From Candidatus Persebacteraceae bacterium Df01 (lineage in GTDB: Bacteria > Pseudomonadota > Gammaproteobacteria > Tethybacterales > Persebacteraceae), in the NCBI GenBank assembly GCA_030386295.1, contig JANQAO010000001.1, positions 261,546 to 325,545 of the forward strand: a stretch of DNA of 64,000 bases, written 5' to 3'. The notes beneath the pieces were generated by a model. The model saw only the letters and a program-made list of their open reading frames with translations, did no database searches and was not told the origin of the DNA. The position numbers and the translations under genes were made by a program. This document shows, piece after piece, positions 41,659 through 50,803 of the stretch; the first letter of the stretch is position 1; each line of letters begins with the position of its first letter.

Positions 41659-41661
41659 TGA

Positions 41662-41667
41662 TAAAAT
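41662..41667 (+). promoter_or_regulatory. -10-like element close to the lipA start
   Basis: TAAAAT ends six bases before the lipA ATG, in the gap after lipB. It could give a leaderless lipA mRNA in addition to read-through from lipB. No ribosome site is visible before lipA. Confidence 0.35.
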
Positions 41668-41673
41668 TCGCGC

Positions 41674-42615
41674 ATGGAACACGTTAAACAGCGAGGTGAA
41701 GCAAAAACGGCACGCAATCCTATCAAAATTGTGCCCGTAGAAACATTGTTAAAAAAACCGGATTGGATTCGCGTAAAAGCGCCGAACAGCCCGCGATTTA
41801 CCGAAATTAAGAGAATTTTGCGTCAAAATCGTTTGCATTCTGTGTGTGAAGAGGCATCGTGCCCTAACATTGGTGAGTGTTTTGGCAAGGGAACGGCGAC
41901 ATTTATGATTTTGGGCGATTTGTGTACCCGCCGTTGTCCGTTTTGTGATGTTGGTCACGGTTCTCCACAACCACCCGATGACAATGAACCCAATAACTTA
42001 GCGCGAGTTATCGCTCAACTGCGTCTGTCGTACGTGGTGATTACTAGTGTTGACCGCGATGATTTGCTAGACGGAGGAGCCACTCATTTTGCTCACTGTA
42101 TCGCTGCCGCCCGTAAGGCTGCGCCAGAGTTAAAAATTGAAATTCTCACTCCTGACTTTCGCGGGCGCAGAGAAAAAGCATTGGATGCTTTGGCTGTTGC
42201 GCCGCCGGATGTGTTTAATCACAATCTGGAAACCGTGCCGCGTCTTTATAAAAGCGCTCGTCCCGGTGCTAGTTATGACCATTCACTCAAATTGTTGCAG
42301 GAATTCAAGCGTCGTCACCCGCAAACGCCTACCAAATCAGGGTTAATGGTAGGATTGGGTGAGGAGGATTCCGAAATTTATACCGTCATGGGCGATATGC
42401 GGGAACACAATATTGACATGCTAACTATTGGGCAGTATTTGCAGCCAACACGCGGGCACTTACCGGTTAGCCGTTTTGTAACGCCGGCTACATTTGATCA
42501 TTATCAAAAGTACGCACAAAAGCTGGGTTTTTCTCATGCTGCCTGTGGGCCATTGGTGCGTTCGTCGTATCACGCCGATGTGCAAGCGGATGAAGTGTTG
42601 AAAGCGGTAAACTAA
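41674..42615 (+). CDS. lipA: Lipoyl synthase (radical SAM)
   Basis: A 313-residue enzyme that inserts two sulfurs into octanoyl groups. It has both iron-sulfur motifs: the auxiliary cluster Cys58-x4-Cys63-x5-Cys69 ([12 protein letters not shown]) and the radical SAM cluster Cys84-x3-Cys88-x2-Cys91 (CTRRCPFC). The closing RSSYHAD segment supplies the serine ligand to the auxiliary cluster. Length is normal, and it works directly after LipB. Confidence 0.97.
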   Translation: MEHVKQRGEAKTARNPIKIVPVETLLKKPDWIRVKAPNSPRFTEIKRILRQNRLHSVCEEASCPNIGECFGKGTATFMILGDLCTRRCPFCDVGHGSPQPPDDNEPNNLARVIAQLRLSYVVITSVDRDDLLDGGATHFAHCIAAARKAAPELKIEILTPDFRGRREKALDALAVAPPDVFNHNLETVPRLYKSARPGASYDHSLKLLQEFKRRHPQTPTKSGLMVGLGEEDSEIYTVMGDMREHNIDMLTIGQYLQPTRGHLPVSRFVTPATFDHYQKYAQKLGFSHAACGPLVRSSYHADVQADEVLKAVN

Positions 42616-42651
42616 TTCGCTGTTAGTACTTTCCAAAGTAAGTGATTAGCG

Positions 42652-43116
42652 TTATTCTTTATCGCTAAATGGTTCGCCATTTTTGTGATCGGAGATTACC
42701 GCCGTTACGGTTCCTCTAGAAAAACCTCTAGATAATAAAAAGCGACTAGCCTGTGCGCGTGTTTTGGCATCTGAAAGTGCGACACGATATTTTTTTTGTA
42801 AAACACCGGCGGCACGGTCGTATTCATCAATACTGATTTCTGTTTTTAGAGCGTGGTCAATATCGTCGTCAGTCACACCACGTTCACGCAAATAATGGCG
42901 TAGTTTGATGTCGCCAAATTTTCTGCCTGCTTCTCGCACATAAGCACAAGCAAAACGCTGATTATTTAACAAGTTTTTTTCTTGTAGTCGGTTGAGGGCG
43001 GTTTCAATGTCGGCAGTGGTAAAACGGCGTATTAATTTTTGTGTGAGTTCACGACGGGAGTGTTCGCGCCGCGCTAGTAACGCAGTTGCGGTGGTTAGTG
43101 CGTTTTTGTTTACCAT
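42652..43116 (-). CDS. recX: RecX family regulatory protein
   Basis: A 154-residue all-helical protein that in homologues caps RecA filaments. The pattern ARREHSRRELTQKLIRRF, a RLQEKNLLNNQRFACAYV repeat, and LRHYLRERGVTDDDI marks RecX. It is not next to recA, which lies 3 kb away on the same strand. It overlaps the end of the TSUP exporter gene by seven bases and is probably co-transcribed with it. Confidence 0.88.
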   Translation of the reverse strand: MVNKNALTTATALLARREHSRRELTQKLIRRFTTADIETALNRLQEKNLLNNQRFACAYVREAGRKFGDIKLRHYLRERGVTDDDIDHALKTEISIDEYDRAAGVLQKKYRVALSDAKTRAQASRFLLSRGFSRGTVTAVISDHKNGEPFSDKE

Positions 43117-43919
43117 TGCGCTAATACTGAAGAAGTGAGCAGGCGCACGGCTAATATGGTGGTTAATGTGCCAAATACATAACGTAATAATTTTTCTGGT
43201 AATTTGGCTGTGAGATTAGCGCCAATAATAGCAAAAATCATGCTGAAGATAGCGATGTAGATAAGTGCTGGAGAATATACATAACCGATTGAGCCATCGG
43301 GCATGGCGGTATTGTTCCAGCCGCTAATAATGTAGCCGGCGGCGGCAAAGGTAGACACTGGATTGTTGAAAAATGATGAGGTACCGATGGACTTTTGCAT
43401 TGATAATCCTTGTCTGGACAAAAACGGCGTAGACATAGCGCCACCGCCAATACCTAACAATGATGATAGTACTCCAATGACGCCGCCGACGCCGGTAAGC
43501 GCCAGCAGTGGCAAAGCGGGTTTGGGTTTTGAACGGCGATGTGGAAAAAACATAACATACGATACGTAAAATAAAAATAAAGACAACAATAAATTAAGCA
43601 AAGCTGCGGAAAATAAATTTGCCAAATTGCTGCCGACAAAAGCACCAACTGCTGCCCCGCCAGCGAGCATTCCGCCTAGCCGCCACTCTACTGCCCCGTG
43701 GCGGGCATGGGTGAGCAGGCTAGGAATGGAGGTTAGTGCAATTACTGCCATTGCGGTGCCTATGGCGGCGTGAGTAGCGATGGCGGGATTCATGATACTG
43801 GCAAAGGTCAGTACTAGTAGTGGTGTGATAATGGCACCGCCACCGATGCCCAGCAAGCCGGCAAAAAAACCTGCGAATGCCCCCAAGCCGGCAAACAAAG
43901 CAACATCCGGCAGGGTCAT
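43110..43919 (-). CDS. Sulfite exporter TauE/SafE (TSUP) family membrane protein
   Basis: A 269-residue inner-membrane protein with eight predicted helices in two repeats. Each repeat begins with the family motif: FAGLLGIGGGAIITPLL near residue 19 and LSSLLGIGGGAMSTPFL near residue 150. Substrates of the family are sulfite, sulfoacetate or other organic anions; nothing here tells which. It follows the EVE gene by ten bases and overlaps recX. Confidence 0.9.
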   Translation of the reverse strand: MTLPDVALFAGLGAFAGFFAGLLGIGGGAIITPLLVLTFASIMNPAIATHAAIGTAMAVIALTSIPSLLTHARHGAVEWRLGGMLAGGAAVGAFVGSNLANLFSAALLNLLLSLFLFYVSYVMFFPHRRSKPKPALPLLALTGVGGVIGVLSSLLGIGGGAMSTPFLSRQGLSMQKSIGTSSFFNNPVSTFAAAGYIISGWNNTAMPDGSIGYVYSPALIYIAIFSMIFAIIGANLTAKLPEKLLRYVFGTLTTILAVRLLTSSVLAQW

Positions 43920-43929
43920 TAAATACGAT

Positions 43930-44385
43930 TTATTTTTTGTCGCCGGTAATCAAGCGCCACTCATCATCGCTTACCGGTGTGATGGATAGGCGGTTGCCAC
44001 GCCGCAAAATTAACATTTTCTCAAGTTCAGGAATGTGGCGCATATCGGCGAGCAAAAATGGTTTTTTGAGTTTGCGCACAAAAGCGATTTGTACACACCG
44101 CCAGCGCGGATTGTCTGGTGATGATTTGGAGTCATAATATTTACTGTCGGGGGCAAATTGGGTGTCGTCTGTCGCTGCTTGAGCGCAGACTTTGGCGACA
44201 CCATATACTCCGGGGGCGGCACAATTGGAATGATAAAACAACGCGCCATCACCCACGTGCATGTCGTGAATCATAAAATTGCGTGCTTGATAATTGCGAA
44301 TGCCAGTCCACCAATCGCGTTTGTCGCGCGCTAAGTCATCAATGGCGTAGTCGCCCGGTTCTGACTTTAGTAACCAGCGGTGCAT
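43930..44385 (-). CDS. EVE domain-containing protein
   Basis: A 151-residue single-domain protein. MHRWLLKSEPGDYAIDDL, TGIRNYQARNFM, GDGALFYHSNCAAPGVYGVAKV and the late LADMRHIPELEKMLILRRGNRLSITPV are characteristic. The EVE/PUA-like fold binds modified bases in DNA or RNA, and the exact role in bacteria is unknown. In related genomes this gene is common near zapA. A short possible coding frame overlaps its first 19 bases. Confidence 0.9.
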   Translation of the reverse strand: MHRWLLKSEPGDYAIDDLARDKRDWWTGIRNYQARNFMIHDMHVGDGALFYHSNCAAPGVYGVAKVCAQAATDDTQFAPDSKYYDSKSSPDNPRWRCVQIAFVRKLKKPFLLADMRHIPELEKMLILRRGNRLSITPVSDDEWRLITGDKK

Positions 44386-44534
44386 GAGCAGCAGGCGGGA
44401 AAAAAGTCCTGCAGAGAAGGCTCGGTGGTCGCTGACCTTCGGTTCAACGATGGTCGCCTCCGCACACCGTAGGCACTTTCAGCTTGGAAAGCGCTCAATA
44501 GCGCAACGAGAATGGCAACCCAGTTTTTTATCAT
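44367..44534 (-). CDS. Possible 55-residue secreted peptide (or 6S RNA locus)
   Basis: A short frame with a convincing signal peptide: MIKNWVAILVALLSAFQA with a cleavage site after AESA, then a basic, cysteine-bearing tail ending CCSCTAGY. It overlaps the EVE gene by 19 bases and has no clear ribosome site. The place just after zapA is where gammaproteobacteria keep the 6S RNA gene, and the sequence has small hairpins (GCGCT…AGCGC, CTTTC…GAAAG). I could not find the 6S core motifs, so both readings stay open. Confidence 0.3.
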   Translation of the reverse strand: MIKNWVAILVALLSAFQAESAYGVRRRPSLNRRSATTEPSLQDFFPACCSCTAGY

Positions 44535-44546
44535 TGGTTCATGCCA

Positions 44547-44849
44547 CTATATAGCGCGACCCTGCAGGGGACCGTTGGTGCGATTGAGCGCGTCTTCTAT
44601 GCGCTGTGTCATCTCACCAATTAACTTGCTATCATTATAACTGTTAGCTGACGGTTTTTGCGCCTCAAAAGCAATAAGCAGAGCCGCCATGACAGCAGCG
44701 CGTTCACCGTCAGAAACTCGTGATTTGGCACGAATGTTGTCAATTTTGTCTTCTACCAGTTGTGCTGCAGCATGCATAATGTCTTCTTCTTCCTTGTCAC
44801 AGGTAATGTTAAATTCATGGCGGCGAACACGGATAGTGAATTTGCTCAT
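44547..44849 (-). CDS. zapA: Cell division protein ZapA
   Basis: A 100-residue protein that binds and bundles FtsZ at the division ring. The N-terminal strand-helix part (FTIRVRRHEFNITCDKEEE) and the long C-terminal coiled coil with AALLIAFEAQK are typical. It starts on the stop codon of the small coiled-coil gene upstream (TGATG), a pairing conserved in gammaproteobacteria. Confidence 0.9.
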   Translation of the reverse strand: MSKFTIRVRRHEFNITCDKEEEDIMHAAAQLVEDKIDNIRAKSRVSDGERAAVMAALLIAFEAQKPSANSYNDSKLIGEMTQRIEDALNRTNGPLQGRAI

Positions 44850-45037
44850 CAGAGGCTTTCTGGTAGACGTAACATAATGTCGTTTATTTTTTTACGAGCT
44901 CGGGCATTGTTATCGCGCAATTTTCGGTTTTCATCACGCAGTAATCGCACCTCACGGGCTAGAGCATCACAACGAGCACAAAGGTGCTCAATGCGGCTGC
45001 CTAGTGCTTTTATGTCATGAGTTGAAGTGTTTGGCAT
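44849..45037 (-). CDS. Small coiled-coil protein, TIGR02449/ZapB-like
   Basis: A 62-residue protein almost wholly coiled coil (SRIEHLCARCDALAREVRLL, then RDENRKLRDNNARARKKI). It matches the small proteins found upstream of zapA in gammaproteobacteria, thought to act in division. I start it at the internal ATG (MPNTST) at 45037 because the frame five codons upstream begins with an unlikely MFILS. Function is inferred from position and shape. Confidence 0.75.
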   Translation of the reverse strand: MPNTSTHDIKALGSRIEHLCARCDALAREVRLLRDENRKLRDNNARARKKINDIMLRLPESL

Positions 45038-45064
45038 TGAGAGGATAAACAAAAGTGAATATTA

Positions 45065-45337
45065 TCAAATGGCAAAATTCTTATATCTTACGAGGGCTTG
45101 TTCACCCCAACTAACGCGCTTGCCAGTGTCGTGATATTTTTGTTTTAGTGTGCCTGCTTTGTGCTCGGTAATTATTTTTTGGATTTTTTTTACAACACTT
45201 TGACACATAAAAAAAGCATATTTGACATTGTCTTTTACATCGCCGATTCGCCAGATACTTTTGGGGTATTTATGGAGACATCGTTGATTGTGGCAATTGT
45301 AATCACAGCTTACTTTTAATAGTGTAGCTAGGTGCAT
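45065..45337 (-). CDS. Hypothetical protein
   Basis: A 90-residue basic frame, starting with four cysteines and histidines spaced loosely (CDYNCHNQRC), followed by a helical part (VVKKIQKIITEHKAGTLKQK). I do not recognise it. No good ribosome site is seen, and the sequence is more AT-rich than its neighbours. It may be a real small gene or chance. Confidence 0.35.
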   Translation of the reverse strand: MHLATLLKVSCDYNCHNQRCLHKYPKSIWRIGDVKDNVKYAFFMCQSVVKKIQKIITEHKAGTLKQKYHDTGKRVSWGEQALVRYKNFAI

Positions 45338-45566
45338 GGTGTTTTTTTTGATAGGCTATTTTTAGGGTATGACAATATCTTATCAAATTATATTAACAAT
45401 TGACACAGCGAATCAAACTTTCCTTGTTGAGACCTGCGTTTTTGAAGACAACGCGCTTAAACTTAATGTTGCTATCGTCTTTCAGATAATAAAAAATGCT
45501 GTATGGGAGATAGGAATTTTCGGATGATAGTTTTGTGAGAATTTTACGCTCACGTGACAAGTTTTT
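45338..45566. other. Intergenic region, nothing recognised
   Basis: About 230 bp between the hypothetical gene and the SMR transporter gene. AT-rich, without a credible frame, tRNA or terminator. Confidence 0.4.
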
Positions 45567-45896
45567 TTAGTGGCTAATGGACTTAGAAAATAAATTGATT
45601 ATTGCTACGCCCAAGACGATAAGTGCCATGCCGATAATGGCGGGAAAATCAGGTGTTTGTTTAAAGGCCATCATTCCTACGATGGCAATAAGCACGACCC
45701 CCAGGCCTGCCCAGATGGCGTAGGCAATGCCGACGGGAATGGTTCTGAGCACGATAGCCAAAAAATAAAATGACGCGCCATAGCTGATAATAACAAGTAG
45801 GCTTGGCCACAGTTTGGTGAATTCTTCGGACGCTTTGAGCGCGCTGGTGCCAATGACTTCGGCAATTATTGCGATGGAAAGGTATAGATAAGCCAT
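45567..45896 (-). CDS. Small multidrug resistance (SMR/EmrE-type) transporter
   Basis: A 109-residue protein with four membrane helices. Glu13 in IIAEVIGTSALKAS is the proton- and substrate-binding residue of EmrE, and the PVGIAYAIWAGLGVVLI segment in helix 3 is diagnostic. Such proteins export quaternary ammonium compounds or guanidinium as dual-topology dimers; since only one gene is present it probably acts as a homodimer. It has its own promoter (TATATTATA upstream) and an AAGAAAG ribosome site. Confidence 0.9.
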   Translation of the reverse strand: MAYLYLSIAIIAEVIGTSALKASEEFTKLWPSLLVIISYGASFYFLAIVLRTIPVGIAYAIWAGLGVVLIAIVGMMAFKQTPDFPAIIGMALIVLGVAIINLFSKSISH

Positions 45897-46008
45897 GTGT
45901 TTTCTTTCTTAGTAGCTTTCATATAATATAGAGAAACCCAAAGTGATTTGTCCGATACTTAACTGTTTTTATGGGTACAAATACATTTTTTCTTTTTGCG
46001 TTGGGTTA

Positions 46009-47049
46009 CTATTTATCATTTTTAGTAGGCTGTTCAGTGATTTTACTACTTCCCGCAAAAACGCCGCTAGCTTCCATGATTTTTCGGCGTAACTCAGCGG
46101 CTTCGTCGGGATGCTCCAGCATCCATTGGCGAGCATTTTCTTTTCCTTGACCGATGCGGACGCCACCCATAGAGTACCACGCACCTGATTTTTGCACCAG
46201 CTCGCGCTCCACTCCTAAGTCTACTAACTCACCTTCTTGTGACACGCCGTAGCCGTAAAAAATCTCAAACAATGCGAGCTTAAATGGCGGAGCTACTTTA
46301 TTTTTGACCACTTTAACTTTGGTATCGTTGCCGATAACTTCGTCGCCTTTTTTAATTGCTGCGGTGCGGCGGATGTCTAGTCGTACCGAAGAATAAAATT
46401 TTAAAGCATTGCCGCCGGTCGTGGTTTCAGGATTGCCAAACATTACGCCGATTTTCATACGCAATTGATTGATGAAAATAACCAGTGTGCCCGCGGTGCT
46501 GATGCTACCAGTCAATTTGCGCAGTGCTTGGCTCATGAGCCGTGCTTGCAAGCCGGGTAGTGAGGCACCCATTTCGCCGTCCAACTCGGCGCGCGGTGTG
46601 AGTGCTGCTACCGAGTCAATTACCAGCACATCCAGCGAACCGGAGCGTACCAGTGTGTCGGTAATTTCTAGAGCCTGTTCGCCGTCGTCAGGCTGTGACA
46701 GCAACAACTCTTCGGTGTTCACGCCCAATTTTTTGGCATAGGCTGTGTCCAAGGCATGTTCGGCGTCTATGAATGCCGCTAAACCGCCGGCGCGCTGAGC
46801 ACTGGCAATGACTTGTAGGGCGATGGTAGTTTTTCCTGACGATTCGGGGCCGTAAATTTCCACCACTCGTCCGCTGGGTAGTCCTCCGATACCGAGTGCA
46901 ATATCTAGTCCCAAAGAACCGGTAGAAATTGCTTTAATGTCTTTGATGGCGTGTTCGGCGTCGCCTAGCCGCATGATGGAGCCGCGGCCATAATTTTTTT
47001 CAATTTTGTCCAGTGCTGTTTGTAGTTGCTTTCGTTTGTCGGTACTCAT
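46009..47049 (-). CDS. recA: Recombinase RecA
   Basis: A 346-residue ATP-dependent strand-exchange protein. Walker A is GPESSGKTT at 67-75, with the [12 protein letters not shown] Walker B strand, [18 protein letters not shown] (loop L1 region) and [23 protein letters not shown] (loop L2). No LexA-type CTG-N10-CAG operator was seen in the 130 bp upstream, so damage control may differ from E. coli. The C-terminal tail is moderately acidic. Ribosome site AAAGG. Confidence 0.97.
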   Translation of the reverse strand: MSTDKRKQLQTALDKIEKNYGRGSIMRLGDAEHAIKDIKAISTGSLGLDIALGIGGLPSGRVVEIYGPESSGKTTIALQVIASAQRAGGLAAFIDAEHALDTAYAKKLGVNTEELLLSQPDDGEQALEITDTLVRSGSLDVLVIDSVAALTPRAELDGEMGASLPGLQARLMSQALRKLTGSISTAGTLVIFINQLRMKIGVMFGNPETTTGGNALKFYSSVRLDIRRTAAIKKGDEVIGNDTKVKVVKNKVAPPFKLALFEIFYGYGVSQEGELVDLGVERELVQKSGAWYSMGGVRIGQGKENARQWMLEHPDEAAELRRKIMEASGVFAGSSKITEQPTKNDK

Positions 47050-47136
47050 TAGTGTCGCCTTTCGGATATTATTACAAATGTATTTTACGCTTTTGGACCG
47101 TTCCCTATTTCATTTTGCAGTGATGCCGTCCGCCTC

Positions 47137-47165
47137 TTGATGCTGACTGGGTTAGAATATATAAA
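47137..47165 (+). promoter_or_regulatory. aceE promoter
   Basis: TTGATG at 47137-47142 and TATAAA at 47160-47165 are separated by 17 bases, a good sigma-70 arrangement. The ATG of aceE is 14 bases after the -10, so the leader is only a few bases long. Confidence 0.55.
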
Positions 47166-47179
47166 AGAGATAAACATTT

Positions 47180-49867
47180 ATGAATAACAACATCATCTCA
47201 TCGGACATTGACCCCGAAGAAACGCGAGAGTGGCAGGACGCGCTGGAAACAGTCATTTCTGCTGCCGGTCCTGAACGGGCGCATTTCTTGTTGGAAAAAT
47301 TGATTGACCAAGCACGCCGCGGCGGTGCTTATTTACCATATTCGGCGAATACTGCCTATATTAATACGATCCCGCCCTCGCGTCAGCAGCCGTCACCGGG
47401 CAATCACGAATACGAAGCCCGCATTCGTTCTTATGTGCGCTGGAATGCGCTTGCTATGGTGGTACGCGCTAATCGCAAACCGGGCGATTTGGGCGGGCAC
47501 ATTGCCAGTTTTGCATCATCCGCTGTATTTTATGATGTGGGGTTTAATCATTTCTTTCGTGGGGCACTGCCAGACGCTCCCGATGAAGCTAAAGAATATG
47601 GCGATTTAGTGTACTTTCAAGGACATTCGGCGCCGGGAGTTTATGCGCGAGCGTTTTTGGAAGGTCGCATCAGTGAGGAACAATTAGATAACTTTCGTGC
47701 CGAAACTGGCGGCAAAGGTTTGCCATCTTACCCGCATCCGTGGCTGATGCCTGATTTTTGGCAGTTCCCGACCGTCTCTATGGGGCTGGGACCGATTATG
47801 GCGATTTATCAAGCGCGCTTTATGCGGTATTTGGAAAATCGCGAACTTATTCCGACAACTGATCGAAAAGTGTGGGCATTTATGGGCGATGGCGAGATGG
47901 ACGAACCAGAATCGCTGGGTGCCATTTCGTTGGCGGCGCGTGAGGGGCTGGACAACTTGGTTTTTGTAGTCAATTGCAACCTGCAACGGTTAGATGGTCC
48001 GGTGCGCGGCAATGGCAAAATCATTCAAGAATTGGAAGCGGTTTTTCGCGGTGCAGGGTGGAATGTCATCAAAGTCATTTGGGGTTCGTATTGGGACACG
48101 CTATTGTATCAAGACAATCAAGGGTTGCTGCGGCGGCGTATGGAAGAGGCACTGGATGGCGATTATCAGACCTATCGTGCTAACAGCGGTGCCTACATTC
48201 GCGAACATTTTTTTGGTAAATATCCGGAGCTCAAAGCCATGGTGGCGAGTATGACCGATGAGGATATTTGGCGATTAAATCGGGGCGGTCACGATCCGCA
48301 CAAGGTTTATGCAGCGTTTCATGAGGCATTTAATCATCGCGGCCAACCAACCGTTATTTTGGCCAAGACCATTAAGGGATATGGTATGGGTGATTCTGGT
48401 CAGGCGCGCAACACCGCCCACCAAAAAAAGAAAATCAGCGATGAATCGTTGCGTCGGGCGCGTGATCGTTTCAGGTTGCCGATTAAAGATGAAGATGTTG
48501 ACAGTGTGCCGTTTTATAAGCCACCGGCAAGTTCACCAGAAATGCAATATTTGCAAGAGCGGACAAAAGCTATGGGCGGTGGTGTGCCGGCTCGTAAAAG
48601 CCAAGTTCCGGCGCTTGTTGTTCCGCCATTGGAGATTTTTAACGCCTTACTGAGCGATACGGGTGAGCGTGAGATTTCTACCACGATGGCTTTTGTACGA
48701 ATTTTGTCGGTGTTGGTGCGCGATAAAAATATGGGGGCGCAAGTAGTGCCTATCGTCCCCGATGAATCGCGAACATTTGGTATGGAAGGCATGTTTCGGC
48801 AGTTGGGAATTTATTCTCGCCACGGACAGCTGTATCGTCCTGAAGATGCTGACCAATTAATGTTTTACCGTGAAGACAAAAAAGGGCAGATTTTGCAAGA
48901 AGGTATTTGTGAAGCCGGCGCTATGTCATCGTGGATTGCGGCGGCGACTTCATACAGTAGTTACGGATTGCCAATGCTACCGTTTTATATTTTTTATTCT
49001 ATGTTTGGTTTTCAACGAATTGGCGATTTGGCGTGGGCAGCAGGCGACATGCGGGCGCGGGGCTTTTTGTTGGGTGCTACGTCTGGGCGCACCACACTCA
49101 ATGGTGAAGGGCTGCAGCACGAAGACGGGCACAGCCAAGTGCAAGCGCAGTTAATTCCCAATTGTATGTCGTACGACCCCGCCTTTGCCTGCGAGCTGGC
49201 GGTGATTGTGCAAGACGGCATGCGGCGCATGCTACAAGAGCGCGAGGACGTGTTTTATTACATCACGCTACTTAATGAAAATTATCACCACATCGCCCTA
49301 CCGGAAAAGTCTAATGAAAATATTTTGCGTGGCTTGCACTGCATTGCCGTAAGCGAAATTAAAAAACCGGCAGCGACGGTACGGTTGTTGGGTAGTGGCG
49401 CGATTTTGCAGGAAGCCTTGGCGGCGGCGGATTTGTTGGCGCAAGATTTTAATGTGGCGGCAACAACGTACAGCGCCACCAGTTTCAATTTGTTGGCGCG
49501 TGATGGTAACGATTGTGCACGTTGGAATTTGTTACACCCAACTGACAAGTGTCGCGTTTCGCATGCGGAAAAACTGTTGGGCGGTGATGCTTCGCCGGTT
49601 GTTGCAGCGACCGATTATGTGCGTTTGTATGCTGAACAAATTCGCGCTTTTGTGCCAACGCGTTATGAAGTACTGGGCACAGACGGTTTTGGTCGTTCTG
49701 ATACGCGTTGGAACTTGCGCCGTCATTTTGAAGTCGACAGATACTATATTGCTTATGCTGCACTGGTGGCATTGGCCGCCGACGGTAAGGTGTCGACCAA
49801 GCTGCCGACACAGGCAATGAAAAAATATAAATTGAGTGCCGATGCGCCCAATCCGTTGGGTGTGTAA
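47180..49867 (+). CDS. aceE: Pyruvate dehydrogenase E1 component
   Basis: An 895-residue homodimeric-type thiamine diphosphate enzyme that decarboxylates pyruvate and acetylates the lipoyl arms of E2. The ThDP motif begins at GDGEMDEPES and ends at NCNLQRLDG. Other family blocks are FFRGALPDAPDEAKEYGDLV, GHDPHKVYAA and LNGEGLQHEDGHS. Length is normal. aceF and lpd, which usually follow, are absent: the next gene lies on the other strand. So the complex is encoded from more than one place. Confidence 0.96.
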   Translation: MNNNIISSDIDPEETREWQDALETVISAAGPERAHFLLEKLIDQARRGGAYLPYSANTAYINTIPPSRQQPSPGNHEYEARIRSYVRWNALAMVVRANRKPGDLGGHIASFASSAVFYDVGFNHFFRGALPDAPDEAKEYGDLVYFQGHSAPGVYARAFLEGRISEEQLDNFRAETGGKGLPSYPHPWLMPDFWQFPTVSMGLGPIMAIYQARFMRYLENRELIPTTDRKVWAFMGDGEMDEPESLGAISLAAREGLDNLVFVVNCNLQRLDGPVRGNGKIIQELEAVFRGAGWNVIKVIWGSYWDTLLYQDNQGLLRRRMEEALDGDYQTYRANSGAYIREHFFGKYPELKAMVASMTDEDIWRLNRGGHDPHKVYAAFHEAFNHRGQPTVILAKTIKGYGMGDSGQARNTAHQKKKISDESLRRARDRFRLPIKDEDVDSVPFYKPPASSPEMQYLQERTKAMGGGVPARKSQVPALVVPPLEIFNALLSDTGEREISTTMAFVRILSVLVRDKNMGAQVVPIVPDESRTFGMEGMFRQLGIYSRHGQLYRPEDADQLMFYREDKKGQILQEGICEAGAMSSWIAAATSYSSYGLPMLPFYIFYSMFGFQRIGDLAWAAGDMRARGFLLGATSGRTTLNGEGLQHEDGHSQVQAQLIPNCMSYDPAFACELAVIVQDGMRRMLQEREDVFYYITLLNENYHHIALPEKSNENILRGLHCIAVSEIKKPAATVRLLGSGAILQEALAAADLLAQDFNVAATTYSATSFNLLARDGNDCARWNLLHPTDKCRVSHAEKLLGGDASPVVAATDYVRLYAEQIRAFVPTRYEVLGTDGFGRSDTRWNLRRHFEVDRYYIAYAALVALAADGKVSTKLPTQAMKKYKLSADAPNPLGV

Positions 49868-49957
49868 TCAGTTGGGTGGAGAGTAAACATTAACGACCTT
49901 ACCTGAATCGCTAACGTAGGTTTAGAAATTCATGCTTAACATCTAGCAAATGCGACG

Positions 49958-50803
49958 TTATTCTCGCACTAATTGTAGTCGTCGTGCTAAAAACAGTAGC
50001 GGCCAGCACAGCATAAAATAAAACACGGCGGCTAATAGCCAAGTTTCGAAAATCTGCTGTGTGGATACCGCCGTTTCTTGAGCACTAAACGTGAGTTCTT
50101 GCACGGAAATTACTGACAAGATTGCCGAATCTTTAACCAGTAATATTAATTGTCCGGTCAATGGTGCCGCCGTACGTGCTGTCGCTTGCGGCAAAATAAC
50201 TAAACGCAGTGTGTGCCATGATGATAACCCCATGCTACGTGCGGCATTCCACTGACCTCGTTCTATTGAAAGCACACCGGCACGTAGTATTTCGGTGACA
50301 AAAGCGGCTTCAAAAATCGCCAAGCACAATACACCGCTGATGAAATTTTCTGCTTGTGCCGGATCCCCAAATAGCAGGCGGCTAATTGTATTGTCTGTCG
50401 GTGTTATTTCGCCGGTAAAAATTTGTGAGCTGACGAAATAAAAGAAAATAAAGATGAAAACAATTGGAGGCAAATGCCGCAAGCTTTCCACATACAGCTT
50501 CGCCATAAGACGCAGCGCCGTCACGGGCGACAATGCCGCTGCCGTCACGATGCCGCCGATGAGTAGTGCTAATATACCGCTAAAAATCATTAACCGCACA
50601 CTGATTAACATGCCGTCTAGTAGCAACCCGCCGTGCCAACCATCTTTGTTGTGGGTTGCGATGTATTCTAGCGGTAGCGACCAGTGCCAGATATAGTTGA
50701 GTGCTGTACCGGCTTCGTATAGTAACCAGAAAAAAACGACAACGACGAACAAGCACACAAACGTATCTGTCGTTTGCCAACGATGGGCTGCGGGAATTTT
50801 CAT
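49958..50803 (-). CDS. Polar amino-acid ABC transporter permease 2
   Basis: About 281 residues with the HisMQ-type permease core: LYVESLRHLPPIVFIFIFFYF, then AAFVTEILRAGVLSIERGQW and ARSMGLSSWHTLRLVILPQA (EAA loop). The start at ATG 50803 (MKIPAAHRW) overlaps the stop of the first permease gene (ATGA). An N-terminal extension of about 75 residues precedes the core, as in the GltK/AapM group. The pair makes a heterodimeric pore. Confidence 0.88.
   Translation of the reverse strand: MKIPAAHRWQTTDTFVCLFVVVVFFWLLYEAGTALNYIWHWSLPLEYIATHNKDGWHGGLLLDGMLISVRLMIFSGILALLIGGIVTAAALSPVTALRLMAKLYVESLRHLPPIVFIFIFFYFVSSQIFTGEITPTDNTISRLLFGDPAQAENFISGVLCLAIFEAAFVTEILRAGVLSIERGQWNAARSMGLSSWHTLRLVILPQATARTAAPLTGQLILLVKDSAILSVISVQELTFSAQETAVSTQQIFETWLLAAVFYFMLCWPLLFLARRLQLVRE

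Noticed and set aside
42616-42651. Bidirectional terminator between lipA and recX
   Set aside because: Imperfect hairpin around ACTTTCCAAAGT without a proper T-run on either side.
44387-44546. Confident call of 6S RNA (ssrS)
   Set aside because: Only the position after zapA supports it; I could not identify the conserved closing stem and central-bubble motifs.
47050-47179. LexA (SOS) box upstream of recA
   Set aside because: No CTG-N10-CAG palindrome found in the recA/aceE intergenic region.
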